A DNA stretch of 64,000 bases from NCBI RefSeq assembly GCF_042643485.1, contig NZ_JBHRSJ010000034.1:310001-374000 (forward strand). Reading direction: 5' to 3'. A program made the position numbers and the translations under genes. The notes beneath the pieces are model-generated. The model ran no database searches. It saw only the letters and a list, made by a program, of their open reading frames with translations, and was not told the origin of the DNA. This stretch comes from Azotobacter bryophylli. GTDB lineage: Bacteria > Pseudomonadota > Gammaproteobacteria > Pseudomonadales > Pseudomonadaceae. Shown here one piece after another: positions 1 to 9,191 of the stretch; position 1 is the first letter of the stretch; every line of letters begins with the position of its first letter.

Positions 1-980
1 CCCTGGCGCTGCTGCTGGGGCCCTGGATGATCCGCACCCTGCAGCTGCGCCAGATCGGCCAGGCGGTGCGCGACGACGGCCCGCAATCGCACCTGTCGAA
101 GAAAGGCACGCCGACCATGGGCGGCGCCCTGATCCTCTCCGCCATCGCCATCAGCACGCTGCTGTGGGCCGACCTGTCCAACCGCTACGTCTGGGTAGTG
201 CTGGCCGTGACCCTGCTGTTCGGCGCCATCGGCTGGGTTGATGACTACCGCAAGGTGATCGAGAAGAACTCCCGCGGCCTGCCGAGCCGCTGGAAGTATT
301 TCTGGCAGTCGGTATTCGGCCTCGGGGCCGCCGTCTTCCTTTATATGACCGCGCAGACCCCCGCCGAGACCACCCTGATCCTGCCGCTGGTCAAGACCAT
401 CGAGATCCCCCTGGGGCTGGGCTTCATCGTGCTGACCTATTTCGTCATCGTCGGCTCCAGCAACGCGGTGAACCTCACCGACGGTCTGGACGGCCTGGCG
501 ATCATGCCGACGGTGATGGTCGGCGGCGCCCTAGGCATCTTCTGCTACCTATCCGGCAACGCCAAGTTCGCCGAATACCTGCTGATTCCCAACGTGGCGG
601 GCGCCGGCGAGCTGATCGTGTTCTGCGGCGCGCTGATCGGCGCCGGCCTCGGCTTCCTCTGGTTCAACACCTATCCGGCCCAGGTCTTCATGGGCGACGT
701 CGGCGCCCTGGCGCTGGGCGCGGCGCTGGGCACCATCGCGGTGATTGTCCGCCAGGAAGTGGTGCTGTTCATCATGGGGGGCGTGTTCGTCATGGAAACC
801 CTGTCGGTGATGATCCAGGTCGCTTCCTTCAAGCTGACCGGCAAGCGCGTGTTCCGCATGGCGCCGATCCACCACCACTTCGAACTGAAAGGCTGGCCGG
901 AGCCGCGGGTGATCGTGCGCTTCTGGATCATCACCGTGATTCTGGTGCTGATCGGTCTGGCCACACTGAAGCTGCGCTGA
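1..980 (+). CDS. mraY: Phospho-N-acetylmuramoyl-pentapeptide transferase MraY (5' truncated)
   Basis: Integral membrane enzyme that transfers phospho-MurNAc-pentapeptide from UDP to undecaprenyl phosphate, making lipid I. The reading frame is open to the left edge (frame from base 3), so about 35 N-terminal residues of a roughly 360-residue family lie outside; the ATG at 27 is internal. Visible family motifs are DGP...GTPTMGG, the aspartate-rich NLTDGLDGLA, FMGDVG and the HHHFELKGWPE loop, with several hydrophobic segments between them. It is the first visible gene of the dcw cluster, 10 bp ahead of murD and presumably co-transcribed with it. Confidence 0.97.
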   Translation, partial: LALLLGPWMIRTLQLRQIGQAVRDDGPQSHLSKKGTPTMGGALILSAIAISTLLWADLSNRYVWVVLAVTLLFGAIGWVDDYRKVIEKNSRGLPSRWKYFWQSVFGLGAAVFLYMTAQTPAETTLILPLVKTIEIPLGLGFIVLTYFVIVGSSNAVNLTDGLDGLAIMPTVMVGGALGIFCYLSGNAKFAEYLLIPNVAGAGELIVFCGALIGAGLGFLWFNTYPAQVFMGDVGALALGAALGTIAVIVRQEVVLFIMGGVFVMETLSVMIQVASFKLTGKRVFRMAPIHHHFELKGWPEPRVIVRFWIITVILVLIGLATLKLR

Positions 981-990
981 GGACAAGGGA

Positions 991-2337
991 ATGAGCCTGA
1001 TCGCTTCCGACCAATTCCGCATCGTCGTCGGTCTCGGCAAGAGCGGCATGTCGCTGGTGCGTTTCCTGGCGCGCCAGGGCACACCGTTCGCGGTGGTTGA
1101 CACCCGTGCCAATCCGCCGGAGCTGCCGACCCTGGAGGCGCAGTTCCCGCAGGTGGAGGTGCGCTGCGGCCAGCTGGACGTGGACTTCCTCTGCCGCGCC
1201 AGCGAGCTTTACGTCAGTCCCGGCTTGGCCATCGCCACGCCGGCGCTGCAGGCCGCAGCCGCCCGCGGGGTGAAGCTGTCCGGCGATATCGAGCTGTTCG
1301 CCCGCCATGCCAAGGCGCCGATCGTGGCCATCACCGGCTCCAACGCCAAGAGCACTGTCACCACCTTGGTCGGCAAGATGGCCAGGGCGGCGGGCAAGCG
1401 CGTCGCCGTGGGGGGCAACCTCGGCACGCCGGCCCTCGACCTGCTGGCTGATGACGTCGAACTGTACGTGCTGGAGCTGTCCAGCTTCCAGCTGGAAACC
1501 ACCGAGCGTCTGAACGCCGAAGTGGCCACCTGCCTGAACGTCAGCGAAGACCACATGGATCGCTATGCCGACATCCAGGCCTATCACCTGGCCAAGCACC
1601 GCATCTTCCGCGGTGCCAGGCAGGTGGTGGTGAATCGCGACGATTCTCTGTCCCGTCCGCTGGTGGCCGACCAGTTGCCGTGCTGGACCTTCGGCCTCGG
1701 CAAGCCGGACTTCAAGGGCTTCGGTCTACTGGAAGAGGACGGCGAGAAGCACCTGGCCTTCCAGTTCGAGGCGCTGATGCCGGTACGCGAGCTGAAGATC
1801 CGCGGCGCGCACAACCAGGCCAACGCCCTGGCTGCTCTGGCCCTGGGGCATGCGGTCGGCCTGCCGTTCGCGCCGATGCTGGAGACCCTGAAGACTTTCT
1901 CCGGGCTGCCGCATCGCTGCCAGTGGGTGCGCGAGCTGCGCGGGGTGAATTATTACGATGACTCGAAGGCCACCAACGTCGGGGCCGCGCTGGCCGCCAT
2001 CGAGGGGCTGGGGACGGACATTCCCGGCAAGCTGCTGCTGATCGCCGGCGGCGATGGCAAGGGAGCCGACTTCTCGGCCCTGCGCCAGCCGGTGGCAAGC
2101 CATTGCCGGGCGGTGGTCCTGCTCGGCCGCGATGCCGAACTGATCGCCGAGGCGCTGGGCGATGCAGTGCCGCTGGTGCGGGTCAAGATCCTGGCCGAGG
2201 CGGTGCAGCGCGCCGCAGAGCTGGCCGAGGCGGGCGATGCCGTGTTGCTCTCGCCGGCCTGCGCCAGCCTGGACATGTTCAAGAACTTCGAGGAACGCGG
2301 GCGCCTGTTCGCCCAGGCGGCGGGGGCGCTCGTCTGA
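991..2337 (+). CDS. murD: UDP-N-acetylmuramoyl-L-alanine--D-glutamate ligase MurD
   Basis: Cytoplasmic Mur ligase that adds D-Glu to UDP-MurNAc-L-Ala. The product is 448 residues, the usual size. An N-terminal nucleotide-sugar domain starts with GLGKSGMS. The ATP loop at about residues 115-121 reads GSNAKST in place of the more common GTNGKST. NVSEDHMDRY and the C-terminal YYDDSKATN motif are present. The ATG at 991 follows GGACAAGGG. The stop codon overlaps the ftsW start by one base (TGATG), which suggests translational coupling. Confidence 0.97.
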   Translation: MSLIASDQFRIVVGLGKSGMSLVRFLARQGTPFAVVDTRANPPELPTLEAQFPQVEVRCGQLDVDFLCRASELYVSPGLAIATPALQAAAARGVKLSGDIELFARHAKAPIVAITGSNAKSTVTTLVGKMARAAGKRVAVGGNLGTPALDLLADDVELYVLELSSFQLETTERLNAEVATCLNVSEDHMDRYADIQAYHLAKHRIFRGARQVVVNRDDSLSRPLVADQLPCWTFGLGKPDFKGFGLLEEDGEKHLAFQFEALMPVRELKIRGAHNQANALAALALGHAVGLPFAPMLETLKTFSGLPHRCQWVRELRGVNYYDDSKATNVGAALAAIEGLGTDIPGKLLLIAGGDGKGADFSALRQPVASHCRAVVLLGRDAELIAEALGDAVPLVRVKILAEAVQRAAELAEAGDAVLLSPACASLDMFKNFEERGRLFAQAAGALV

Positions 2338-3545
2338 TGCTGGGCCTGCTGCGTCCGTACCCGTCCCCGCTGCTCAGCCCGCGGGGCCTCGATGTCGACT
2401 TCCCGCTGCTGGCCGGGTGCCTGGCCCTGCTCGGCCTGGGCCTGGTGATGATCACTTCGGCCTCTTCGGAAGTGTCGTCGGTACAGTCCGGCAACCCCTG
2501 GTACTTCATGGTGCGTCACCTGATCTACCTGCTGATCGGCCTGGGGGCCTGCGCCGTGGTGCTGATGGTGCCGATCGCGACCTGGCAGCGGATGGGCGGC
2601 ACTCTGCTGCTGGGGGCGTTCGGCGTACTGGTCCTGGTGCTGGTGCCCGGCGTCGGCCGCGAGGTGAACGGCTCGATGCGCTGGATCGGCTTCGGCGCCT
2701 TCAACGTGCAGCCCTCGGAGATCGCCAAGGTGTTCGTGGTGGCCTACCTGGCCGGCTATCTGGTGCGCCGAGAGGACGAGGTGCGGCACCGCTGGATCGG
2801 CTTCATCAAGCCCATCGTGGTGCTGATCCCGCTCGCCGGGTTGCTGCTGATGGAGCCGGACTTCGGCGCCACGGTGGTGATGCTGGGCTCGGCGGCCGCC
2901 ATGCTGTTCCTCGGCGGGGTCGGGCTGCTGCGCTTCGCTCTGCTGGCCTCGGCGGCCGTCGCCGCGGTGGTCGTCCTGGTGCAGACCCAGGAGTATCGCC
3001 TGCAGCGTCTGATCACCTTCACCGATCCCTGGGCCGACCAGTTCGGCTCCGGCTACCAGCTGACCCAGGCGCTGATCGCCTTCGGTCGTGGCCAGTGGCT
3101 GGGGGTGGGGCTCGGCAACAGCGTGCAGAAACAGTTCTATCTCCCGGAAGCGCATACCGACTTCGTCTTCTCGGTACTGGCCGAGGAGCTGGGCATGGTC
3201 GGCGCGCTGGCGACTCTCGGGCTGTTCGCCTTCGTCTGCGTGCGCTCGCTGTACATCGGCCTGTGGGCGGAGAAGGCCAAGCTCTATTTCTCGGCCTATG
3301 TGGCCTACGGCCTGGCGTTCCTCTGGATCGGCCAGTTCCTCATCAATATCGGCGTGAACGTCGGCCTGCTGCCGACCAAGGGCCTGACCCTGCCGTTCCT
3401 CAGCTACGGCGGCAGTTCGCTGGTGATCTGCTGCGTCAGCCTCGGCCTGCTGCTGCGTCTCGACTGGGAGCGCCGCCGGCTGGAAAGAGGGGAGAGCCTA
3501 GAGGCTCCGGCCGGGAATTCCAAGGAGGCGAGCCATGACCTCTAA
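2337..3545 (+). CDS. ftsW: Septal peptidoglycan glycosyltransferase FtsW
   Basis: SEDS-family membrane protein that polymerises lipid II at the division site with its cognate PBP3. From the ATG at 2337, coupled to the murD stop, the product is 402 residues with about ten hydrophobic segments. It has the SEDS signatures LPEAHTDFVFSVLAEELG and KGLTLPFLSYGGSS near the C-terminus. A longer open frame begins at 2103 inside murD but lacks coding sense there. The 3' end overlaps murG by 11 bases. Confidence 0.95.
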   Translation: MLGLLRPYPSPLLSPRGLDVDFPLLAGCLALLGLGLVMITSASSEVSSVQSGNPWYFMVRHLIYLLIGLGACAVVLMVPIATWQRMGGTLLLGAFGVLVLVLVPGVGREVNGSMRWIGFGAFNVQPSEIAKVFVVAYLAGYLVRREDEVRHRWIGFIKPIVVLIPLAGLLLMEPDFGATVVMLGSAAAMLFLGGVGLLRFALLASAAVAAVVVLVQTQEYRLQRLITFTDPWADQFGSGYQLTQALIAFGRGQWLGVGLGNSVQKQFYLPEAHTDFVFSVLAEELGMVGALATLGLFAFVCVRSLYIGLWAEKAKLYFSAYVAYGLAFLWIGQFLINIGVNVGLLPTKGLTLPFLSYGGSSLVICCVSLGLLLRLDWERRRLERGESLEAPAGNSKEASHDL

Positions 3546-4605
3546 CGTGCTGATCATGGCCGGAGGCACCGGCGGACACGTGTTCCCGGCGCTGGCCTGT
3601 GCCCGCGAATTCCAGGCCCGGGGCTACACCGTGCACTGGCTGGGCACGCCCCGCGGTATCGAGAACGACCTGGTGCCCCAGGCCGGTCTGCCGCTGCACC
3701 GGATCCAGATCAGCGGGCTGCGCGGCAAGGGCGTAGCGGCCCTGCTCAAGGCTCCCTTCCAGCTACTCAGGTCGCTGCTGCAGGCGCGCCGGGTGATGCG
3801 CGAGGTGCAGCCGGTGTGCGTGCTGGGCATGGGTGGCTTCGTCACCGGTCCCGGCGGCCTCGCTGCGAAGCTGGCCGGAGTGCCCTTGATCATCCACGAG
3901 CAGAACGCCGTAGCCGGCACCAGCAACCGGCTACTGGCGCCGATCGCGGCGCGTGTCTGCGAGGCCTTCCCGGAAACCTTCCCCGTCAGCGCCAAGCGCC
4001 GCACGACCGGCAACCCGGTGCGCCCGGAGCTGTTCCTGGAAACCCTGCGGCAGTGTCTGGACGGGCGCAAGCCGCGCCTGCTGATTCTGGGCGGCAGCCT
4101 CGGCGCCGAGCCGCTGAACAAGCTGCTGCCGGCCGCCCTGGCGCAGATTCCCGCGCCGCTGCGCCCGGAAATCTTCCACCAGGCCGGCAAGCAGCACCAC
4201 GAGATCACCGGGCAGCGCTACCGCGAGGCCGGGATCGAGGCCGAAGTGGTGCCCTTCATCAAGGACATGGCCCGGGCCTATGCCTGGGCCGACCTGGTGG
4301 TCTGCCGCGCCGGCGCGCTGACGGTGAGCGAGCTGGCCGCCGCGGGGCTGCCGTCGATGCTGGTGCCGCTGCCCCATGCCATCGACGACCACCAGAGCCG
4401 CAACGCCGATTATCTGGCGCGGGAAGGCGCAGCCTTCCTGCTGCCGCAAGCGACAACCGGGGCGGCCGATCTGGCGGCTCGCCTGACCGAGGTACTGATG
4501 CAACCCGAACGACTGCAAAACATGGCCGCCAGCGCCCGCCGCCTGGCAAAACCCGATGCGACCCGCACCGTGGTGGATATCTGCCTGGAGGTGGCGCGTG
4601 GTTAA
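3535..4605 (+). CDS. murG: UDP-GlcNAc:undecaprenyl-PP-MurNAc-pentapeptide GlcNAc transferase MurG
   Basis: Peripheral inner-membrane GT-B glycosyltransferase converting lipid I to lipid II. It has 356 residues, typical of the family. The glycine-rich loop GGTGGHVFPA lies at residues 10-19, a second loop GGSLGAEPLN is in the C-terminal domain, and EQNAVAG is present. The AAGGAGG sequence about 5 bases before the ATG is a strong ribosome site inside the ftsW 3' end. It overlaps ftsW upstream and murC downstream (8 bases from the GTG start chosen there). Confidence 0.97.
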   Translation: MTSNVLIMAGGTGGHVFPALACAREFQARGYTVHWLGTPRGIENDLVPQAGLPLHRIQISGLRGKGVAALLKAPFQLLRSLLQARRVMREVQPVCVLGMGGFVTGPGGLAAKLAGVPLIIHEQNAVAGTSNRLLAPIAARVCEAFPETFPVSAKRRTTGNPVRPELFLETLRQCLDGRKPRLLILGGSLGAEPLNKLLPAALAQIPAPLRPEIFHQAGKQHHEITGQRYREAGIEAEVVPFIKDMARAYAWADLVVCRAGALTVSELAAAGLPSMLVPLPHAIDDHQSRNADYLAREGAAFLLPQATTGAADLAARLTEVLMQPERLQNMAASARRLAKPDATRTVVDICLEVARG

Positions 4606-6064
4606 GTCCCAGGACGCGACCCAATCCGAGATCCGCCGGATGCGCCGCATCGGCCGGATTCATTTCGTCGGCATCGGCGGCGTCGGCATGTGCGGTATCG
4701 CCGAGGTGCTGCTCAACCTCGGCTACGAGGTTTCCGGCTCCGATCTGAAGGCATCGCCGGTGACCGCACGCCTGGAACGCTTCGGGGCGAAGATCTTCAT
4801 CGGCCATCGCGCGGAAAACGTCGCCAGCGCCGACGTGCTGGTGGTCTCCAGCGCGGTCAGCACCGCCAATCCGGAAGTGGCGACCGCCCTCGAGCGTCGC
4901 ATCCCGGTGGTGCCGCGGGCGGAGATGCTCGCCGAGCTGATGCGTTACCGGCATGGCATCGCGATCGCCGGCACCCACGGCAAGACCACCACCACCAGCC
5001 TGATCGCCTCGGTGTTCGCCGCCGCCGGCATGGACCCGACCTTCGTCATCGGCGGCCGCCTGAACGCTGCCGGTACCAACGCCCAGCTCGGCAGCAGCCG
5101 CTACCTGATCGCCGAGGCGGACGAGAGCGATGCCAGCTTCCTGCACCTGCAGCCGATGGTGGCGGTGGTCACCAATATCGATGCCGACCACATGGGAACC
5201 TACGAAGGCGACTTCAACAGGCTGAAGAAGACCTTCGTCGACTTCCTGCACAACCTACCGTTCTACGGTCTGGCCGTGCTCTGCGTGGACGACCCGGTGG
5301 TGCGCGAGATCCTGCCCCAGGTCGGGCGCCCGACCGTGACCTACGGCTTCTCCGAGGACGCCGACGTACGTGCCGTCGACGTGCGCCAAGAGGGCATGCG
5401 CACCTATTTCACCGTGCTGCGCCAGGGCCGCGAGCCGCTCGCCGTGTCGGTCAACATGCCCGGCGTGCACAACGTGCTGAACGCCCTGGCGACCATCGCC
5501 GTGGCCGGCGACGAAGGCATCGAAGACGAAGACATCGTCCGCGGGCTGGCCGGTTTCGAAGGCGTCGGCCGGCGCTTCCAGGTGTACGGCGAGCTGCCGG
5601 TCGAAGGCGGCAGCGTGATGCTGGTGGACGACTACGGCCACCATCCGCGCGAGGTGGCGGCGGTGATCAAGGCGGTGCGCGGCGGCTGGCCGGAACGCCG
5701 GCTGGTGATGGTCTACCAGCCGCACCGCTACACCCGTACCCGCGACCTGTACGAGGACTTCGTGCAGGTGCTTTCCGACGCCAGCGTGCTGTTGCTGATG
5801 GAAGTCTACCCGGCCGGCGAAGAGCCGATCCCGGGCGCCGACAGCCGCCAGCTGTGCCACAGCATCCGTCAGCGCGGCCAGCTGGACCCGATCTACATCG
5901 AGCGCGGCGCGGATGTGGCACCGCTGGTCAAGCCGTTGCTGCGCGCCGGCGACATCCTGCTCTGCCAGGGCGCCGGGGACATCGGCGGCCTGGCTCCACA
6001 ACTCCTCCAGAGTCCTGTGTTCGGCGGCCAGCCCGAGGTTGACGCCAAGGGAGGCAAAGAATGA
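4598..6064 (+). CDS. murC: UDP-N-acetylmuramate--L-alanine ligase MurC
   Basis: First Mur ligase, adding L-Ala to UDP-MurNAc. A GTG start at 4598 is preferred over the in-frame ATG at 4556: GGAGGT sits 5 bases upstream and the resulting N-terminus leads straight into RIHFVGIGG. The product is 488 residues. The ATP loop GTHGKTTTT is at about residue 125, with NIDADHM and DDYGHHP further on. The start lies inside the murG end, and the ATGA at 6061 overlaps the ddlB start. Confidence 0.95.
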   Translation: MVKSQDATQSEIRRMRRIGRIHFVGIGGVGMCGIAEVLLNLGYEVSGSDLKASPVTARLERFGAKIFIGHRAENVASADVLVVSSAVSTANPEVATALERRIPVVPRAEMLAELMRYRHGIAIAGTHGKTTTTSLIASVFAAAGMDPTFVIGGRLNAAGTNAQLGSSRYLIAEADESDASFLHLQPMVAVVTNIDADHMGTYEGDFNRLKKTFVDFLHNLPFYGLAVLCVDDPVVREILPQVGRPTVTYGFSEDADVRAVDVRQEGMRTYFTVLRQGREPLAVSVNMPGVHNVLNALATIAVAGDEGIEDEDIVRGLAGFEGVGRRFQVYGELPVEGGSVMLVDDYGHHPREVAAVIKAVRGGWPERRLVMVYQPHRYTRTRDLYEDFVQVLSDASVLLLMEVYPAGEEPIPGADSRQLCHSIRQRGQLDPIYIERGADVAPLVKPLLRAGDILLCQGAGDIGGLAPQLLQSPVFGGQPEVDAKGGKE

Positions 6065-7008
6065 GTAACGTCCTGCAATCCACTCTCGCGCCTGAGGCCT
6101 TCGGCCGTGTCGCGGTGCTTTTCGGCGGCAAGAGCGCCGAGCGCGAGGTCTCCCTGAAGTCCGGCGCGGCCGTGCTGGAAGCGTTGCAGGCGGCCGGTGT
6201 CGACGCCTTCGGCATCGATGTCGGCGACGACTTCCTGCCGCGTCTGGCCGGCGAGCGCATCGATCGCGCCTTCATCGTCCTGCATGGTCGCGGCGGCGAG
6301 GACGGCAGCATGCAGGGGCTGCTCGAGTGCGCGGGGATTCCCTATACCGGGAGCGGGATCCTGGCTTCCGCCCTGGCCATGGACAAGCTGCGTACCAAGC
6401 AAGTCTGGCAGAGCCTGGGCCTGTCCACGCCCCGCCATGCGGTCCTGGCCAGCGAGGAGGATTGCCGCAATGCCGCCGCTGCGCTGGGCTTCCCGCTGAT
6501 CGTCAAGCCGGCCCACGAAGGCTCCAGCATCGGCATGGCCAAGGTCGGCAGCGTCGACGAGCTGATCGCTGCCTGGCACGCCGCCAGCAAGTACGACTCC
6601 CAGGTTCTCGTCGAGCAATGGATTCACGGCCCCGAGTTCACCGTCGCCATACTGCGCGGTCAGGTGCTGCCGCCGATCGGCCTGGGCACGCCGCACAGCT
6701 TCTACGACTACGACGCCAAGTACCTCGCTTCGGATACCCAGTACCGGATTCCCTGTGGCCTCGACGCCGCCAAGGAGCAGGAGCTGAAGGACCTGACCGC
6801 GCGGGCCTGCGAGGCGGTGGGCGTGCGCGGCTGGGCGCGTGCCGACGTGATGCAGGATGCCGACGGCCGCTTCTGGTTGCTGGAGGTGAACACCGTTCCG
6901 GGGATGACCGACCACAGCCTGGTGCCGATGGCGGCACGGGCGGCTGGACTGGATTTCCAGCAGTTGGTCCTGGCGATCCTCGCCGACAGCGTAGAGCAAA
7001 GGAGATAA
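6061..7008 (+). CDS. ddlB: D-alanine--D-alanine ligase DdlB
   Basis: ATP-grasp enzyme making the D-Ala-D-Ala dipeptide for the MurF step. The product is 315 residues. VLFGGKSAEREVSLKSG lies near the N-terminus, then HGRGGEDGSMQGLLE, then VKPAHEGSSIGM in the ATP-grasp domain. WARADVMQD and LEVNTVPGMTDHSLVP supply the metal-binding acidic and Asn residues. The ATGA overlap with murC and the 3-bp gap to ftsQ place it in the same transcript. Confidence 0.96.
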   Translation: MSNVLQSTLAPEAFGRVAVLFGGKSAEREVSLKSGAAVLEALQAAGVDAFGIDVGDDFLPRLAGERIDRAFIVLHGRGGEDGSMQGLLECAGIPYTGSGILASALAMDKLRTKQVWQSLGLSTPRHAVLASEEDCRNAAAALGFPLIVKPAHEGSSIGMAKVGSVDELIAAWHAASKYDSQVLVEQWIHGPEFTVAILRGQVLPPIGLGTPHSFYDYDAKYLASDTQYRIPCGLDAAKEQELKDLTARACEAVGVRGWARADVMQDADGRFWLLEVNTVPGMTDHSLVPMAARAAGLDFQQLVLAILADSVEQRR

Positions 7009-7011
7009 GCC

Positions 7012-7878
7012 ATGCGCGGCGCCATGCTTCGTCATCAACCCAGCGGTATCGGTCGCAGTCCGCTGCGCAAGCCGGCGCCGCGGGGTGCCAGTCGCATGGT
7101 CGCCAAGCAGCCGCTGTCGGTGCGCCTGCAGAAGTTGGACATGGGGGCGCTGTTCAAGCGCCTGGGCTGGCCGCTGCTGCTGGTGGTCCTGGGATTCGGC
7201 AGCTATGCGCTAGCGCAGCGGCTGCTGCCCTATGCGGATCGACCGATCAGCCAGGTCAGCGTGGAGGGGCACCTGCGCTACGTCAGCCAGCAGGGCGTGC
7301 AGGAGCGCATCGCCCCTTTCATCAAATCCCGTTTCTTCAGTCTCGATCTGGCCGGCATGCGCAGCGAACTGGAGAAGATGCCGTGGATCGCCCATGCCGA
7401 AGTGCGGCGCGTATGGCCCGATCAGGTGGTGATCCACCTGGAGGAGCAACTGCCGGTGGCGCGTTGGGGTGACGAGTTCCTGCTGAACAACCAGGGCAAG
7501 GCCTTCGCCCCGCCCGAGCTGGCCAATTACGGGCATCTGCCGCAGTTGCACGGTCCGCAATGGGCTCAGGAGCAGGTGATGCAGCAGTACCAGATGCTCA
7601 GCCAGTTGCTCAGGCCCCTAGGATTCACCATCGCGCGCCTGGAGTTGCGCGAACGGGGCAGTTGGTACGTTTCCACCGCCCAGGGCATCGAGCTATCGCT
7701 CGGGCGTGATCATCTCGTCGAGAAAATGCGACGTTTCGGCACGATCTACGAGAAGACGTTGAAAGAACAGAACGCGAACATCGCGCGCATCGATCTGCGT
7801 TACGCCAACGGCCTGGCCGTGGCGTGGCGAGAGCCGATCGCGCCCACGGCGGCCGTAGCGGCTCCCGCCGTGCAGTGA
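7012..7878 (+). CDS. ftsQ: Cell division protein FtsQ
   Basis: Bitopic divisome protein linking early and late division proteins (FtsB/FtsL partners). The 288-residue product has a basic cytoplasmic tail and one transmembrane segment near residues 49-70. A POTRA domain begins around ISQVSVEGHLRYVS, followed by the FtsQ beta domain. The start at 7012 follows AAAGGAGATAAGCC, with the Shine-Dalgarno site overlapping the ddlB stop. Confidence 0.93.
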   Translation: MRGAMLRHQPSGIGRSPLRKPAPRGASRMVAKQPLSVRLQKLDMGALFKRLGWPLLLVVLGFGSYALAQRLLPYADRPISQVSVEGHLRYVSQQGVQERIAPFIKSRFFSLDLAGMRSELEKMPWIAHAEVRRVWPDQVVIHLEEQLPVARWGDEFLLNNQGKAFAPPELANYGHLPQLHGPQWAQEQVMQQYQMLSQLLRPLGFTIARLELRERGSWYVSTAQGIELSLGRDHLVEKMRRFGTIYEKTLKEQNANIARIDLRYANGLAVAWREPIAPTAAVAAPAVQ

Positions 7879-7898
7879 ATGAAGGAGCACCAGAGAAC

Positions 7899-9146
7899 AT
7901 GGCAAGCGCTCAGAGCGGCAAGATGATCGTCGGTCTCGACATCGGAACCTCCAAAGTGGTGGCTCTGGTGGGCGAGGTGCGATCTGACGGCCAACTGGAA
8001 ATCGTCGGGATCGGCTCCCATCCCTCCAGGGGGTTGAAGAAGGGCGTGGTGGTGAACATCGAGTCCACCGTGCAATCGATCCAGCGGGCGGTGGAGGAGG
8101 CTCAGCTGATGGCTGGCTGCCAGATCCACTCCGCCTTCGTCGGCCTGGCCGGCAATCACATTCGTAGTCTGAACTCCCACGGCATCGTGGCCATCCGCGA
8201 TCGCGAGGTCAGCCAAGCCGACCTCGAGCGCGTCCTCGACGCGGCCCAGGCGGTGGCGATCCCTTCCGATCAGCGGGTCCTGCACACCCTGCCGCAGGAT
8301 TACGTGATCGACAATCAGGAAGGCGTGCGCGAACCCCTGGGCATGTCCGGCGTGCGCCTCGAAGCCAAGGTGCATGTGGTGACCTGCGCGGTGAATGCCG
8401 CACAGAACGTCGAGAAATGCGTGCGCCGCTGCAACCTCGAGGTGGACGACATCATCCTCGAGCAGCTGGCTTCGGCCCATGCGGTGCTCACCGACGACGA
8501 GAAGGAGCTGGGCGTGTGCCTGGTCGATATCGGCGGCGGCACCACCGACATCGCCATCTTCACCGAAGGGGCGATCCGCCATACCGCCGTGATCCCGATT
8601 GCCGGCGATCAGGTCACCAACGACATCGCCATGGCCCTGCGCACGCCGACCCAGTACGCCGAGGAGATCAAGATCCGCTACGCCTGCGCCCTGGCCAAAC
8701 TGGCCAGCGCCGGCGAGACCATCAAGGTTCCCAGCGTCGGCGACCGACCGCCTCGCGAGCTTTCCCGCCAGGCTCTGGCGGAAGTGATCGAGCCGCGATA
8801 CGACGAACTGTTCACCCTGATCCAGGGCGAGCTGCGGCGCAGCGGCTATGAGGACCTGATTCCCGCCGGGGTGGTCCTGACCGGCGGTACGGCGAAGATG
8901 GAAGGCGCCGTCGAACTGGCCGAGGAAATCTTCCACATGCCCGTGCGCCTCGGGCTGCCACACCGGGTCAAGGGCATGGAGGACGTCATCAGCAATCCCA
9001 TCTATTCGACTGGGGTGGGACTGCTGCTCTACGGACTGCAGAAACAGGCTGACGGGACGTCCCTGGCCGGTCCGAATGCTTACAGCGAAGAGACCAAGAC
9101 ACCTGTACTGGAGCGGCTGAAGCGCTGGTTCCAGGGCAATTTCTGA
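7899..9146 (+). CDS. ftsA: Cell division protein FtsA
   Basis: Actin-like ATPase that tethers FtsZ to the membrane. The ATG at 7899 after GAAGGAGCAC gives 415 residues and places the phosphate-1 motif VGLDIGTSK at about residue 12. The open frame extends upstream into ftsQ but without a ribosome site. VDIGGGTTDIA (phosphate-2) and VLTGGTAKMEG are visible. The C-terminus VLERLKRWFQGNF is the amphipathic membrane-targeting helix. It lies between ftsQ and ftsZ, as in other dcw clusters. Confidence 0.96.
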   Translation: MASAQSGKMIVGLDIGTSKVVALVGEVRSDGQLEIVGIGSHPSRGLKKGVVVNIESTVQSIQRAVEEAQLMAGCQIHSAFVGLAGNHIRSLNSHGIVAIRDREVSQADLERVLDAAQAVAIPSDQRVLHTLPQDYVIDNQEGVREPLGMSGVRLEAKVHVVTCAVNAAQNVEKCVRRCNLEVDDIILEQLASAHAVLTDDEKELGVCLVDIGGGTTDIAIFTEGAIRHTAVIPIAGDQVTNDIAMALRTPTQYAEEIKIRYACALAKLASAGETIKVPSVGDRPPRELSRQALAEVIEPRYDELFTLIQGELRRSGYEDLIPAGVVLTGGTAKMEGAVELAEEIFHMPVRLGLPHRVKGMEDVISNPIYSTGVGLLLYGLQKQADGTSLAGPNAYSEETKTPVLERLKRWFQGNF

Positions 9147-9191
9147 CAATGGCGGTAAAAGTAGGCAGCAAGAAAAAAAGGAGAAGGGAAA

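Noticed and set aside
2103..2336. Upstream extension of the ftsW reading frame inside murD
   Set aside because: The frame is open from 2103, but the sequence there is murD read out of frame; the ATG at 2337 is coupled to the murD stop and gives the family N-terminus.
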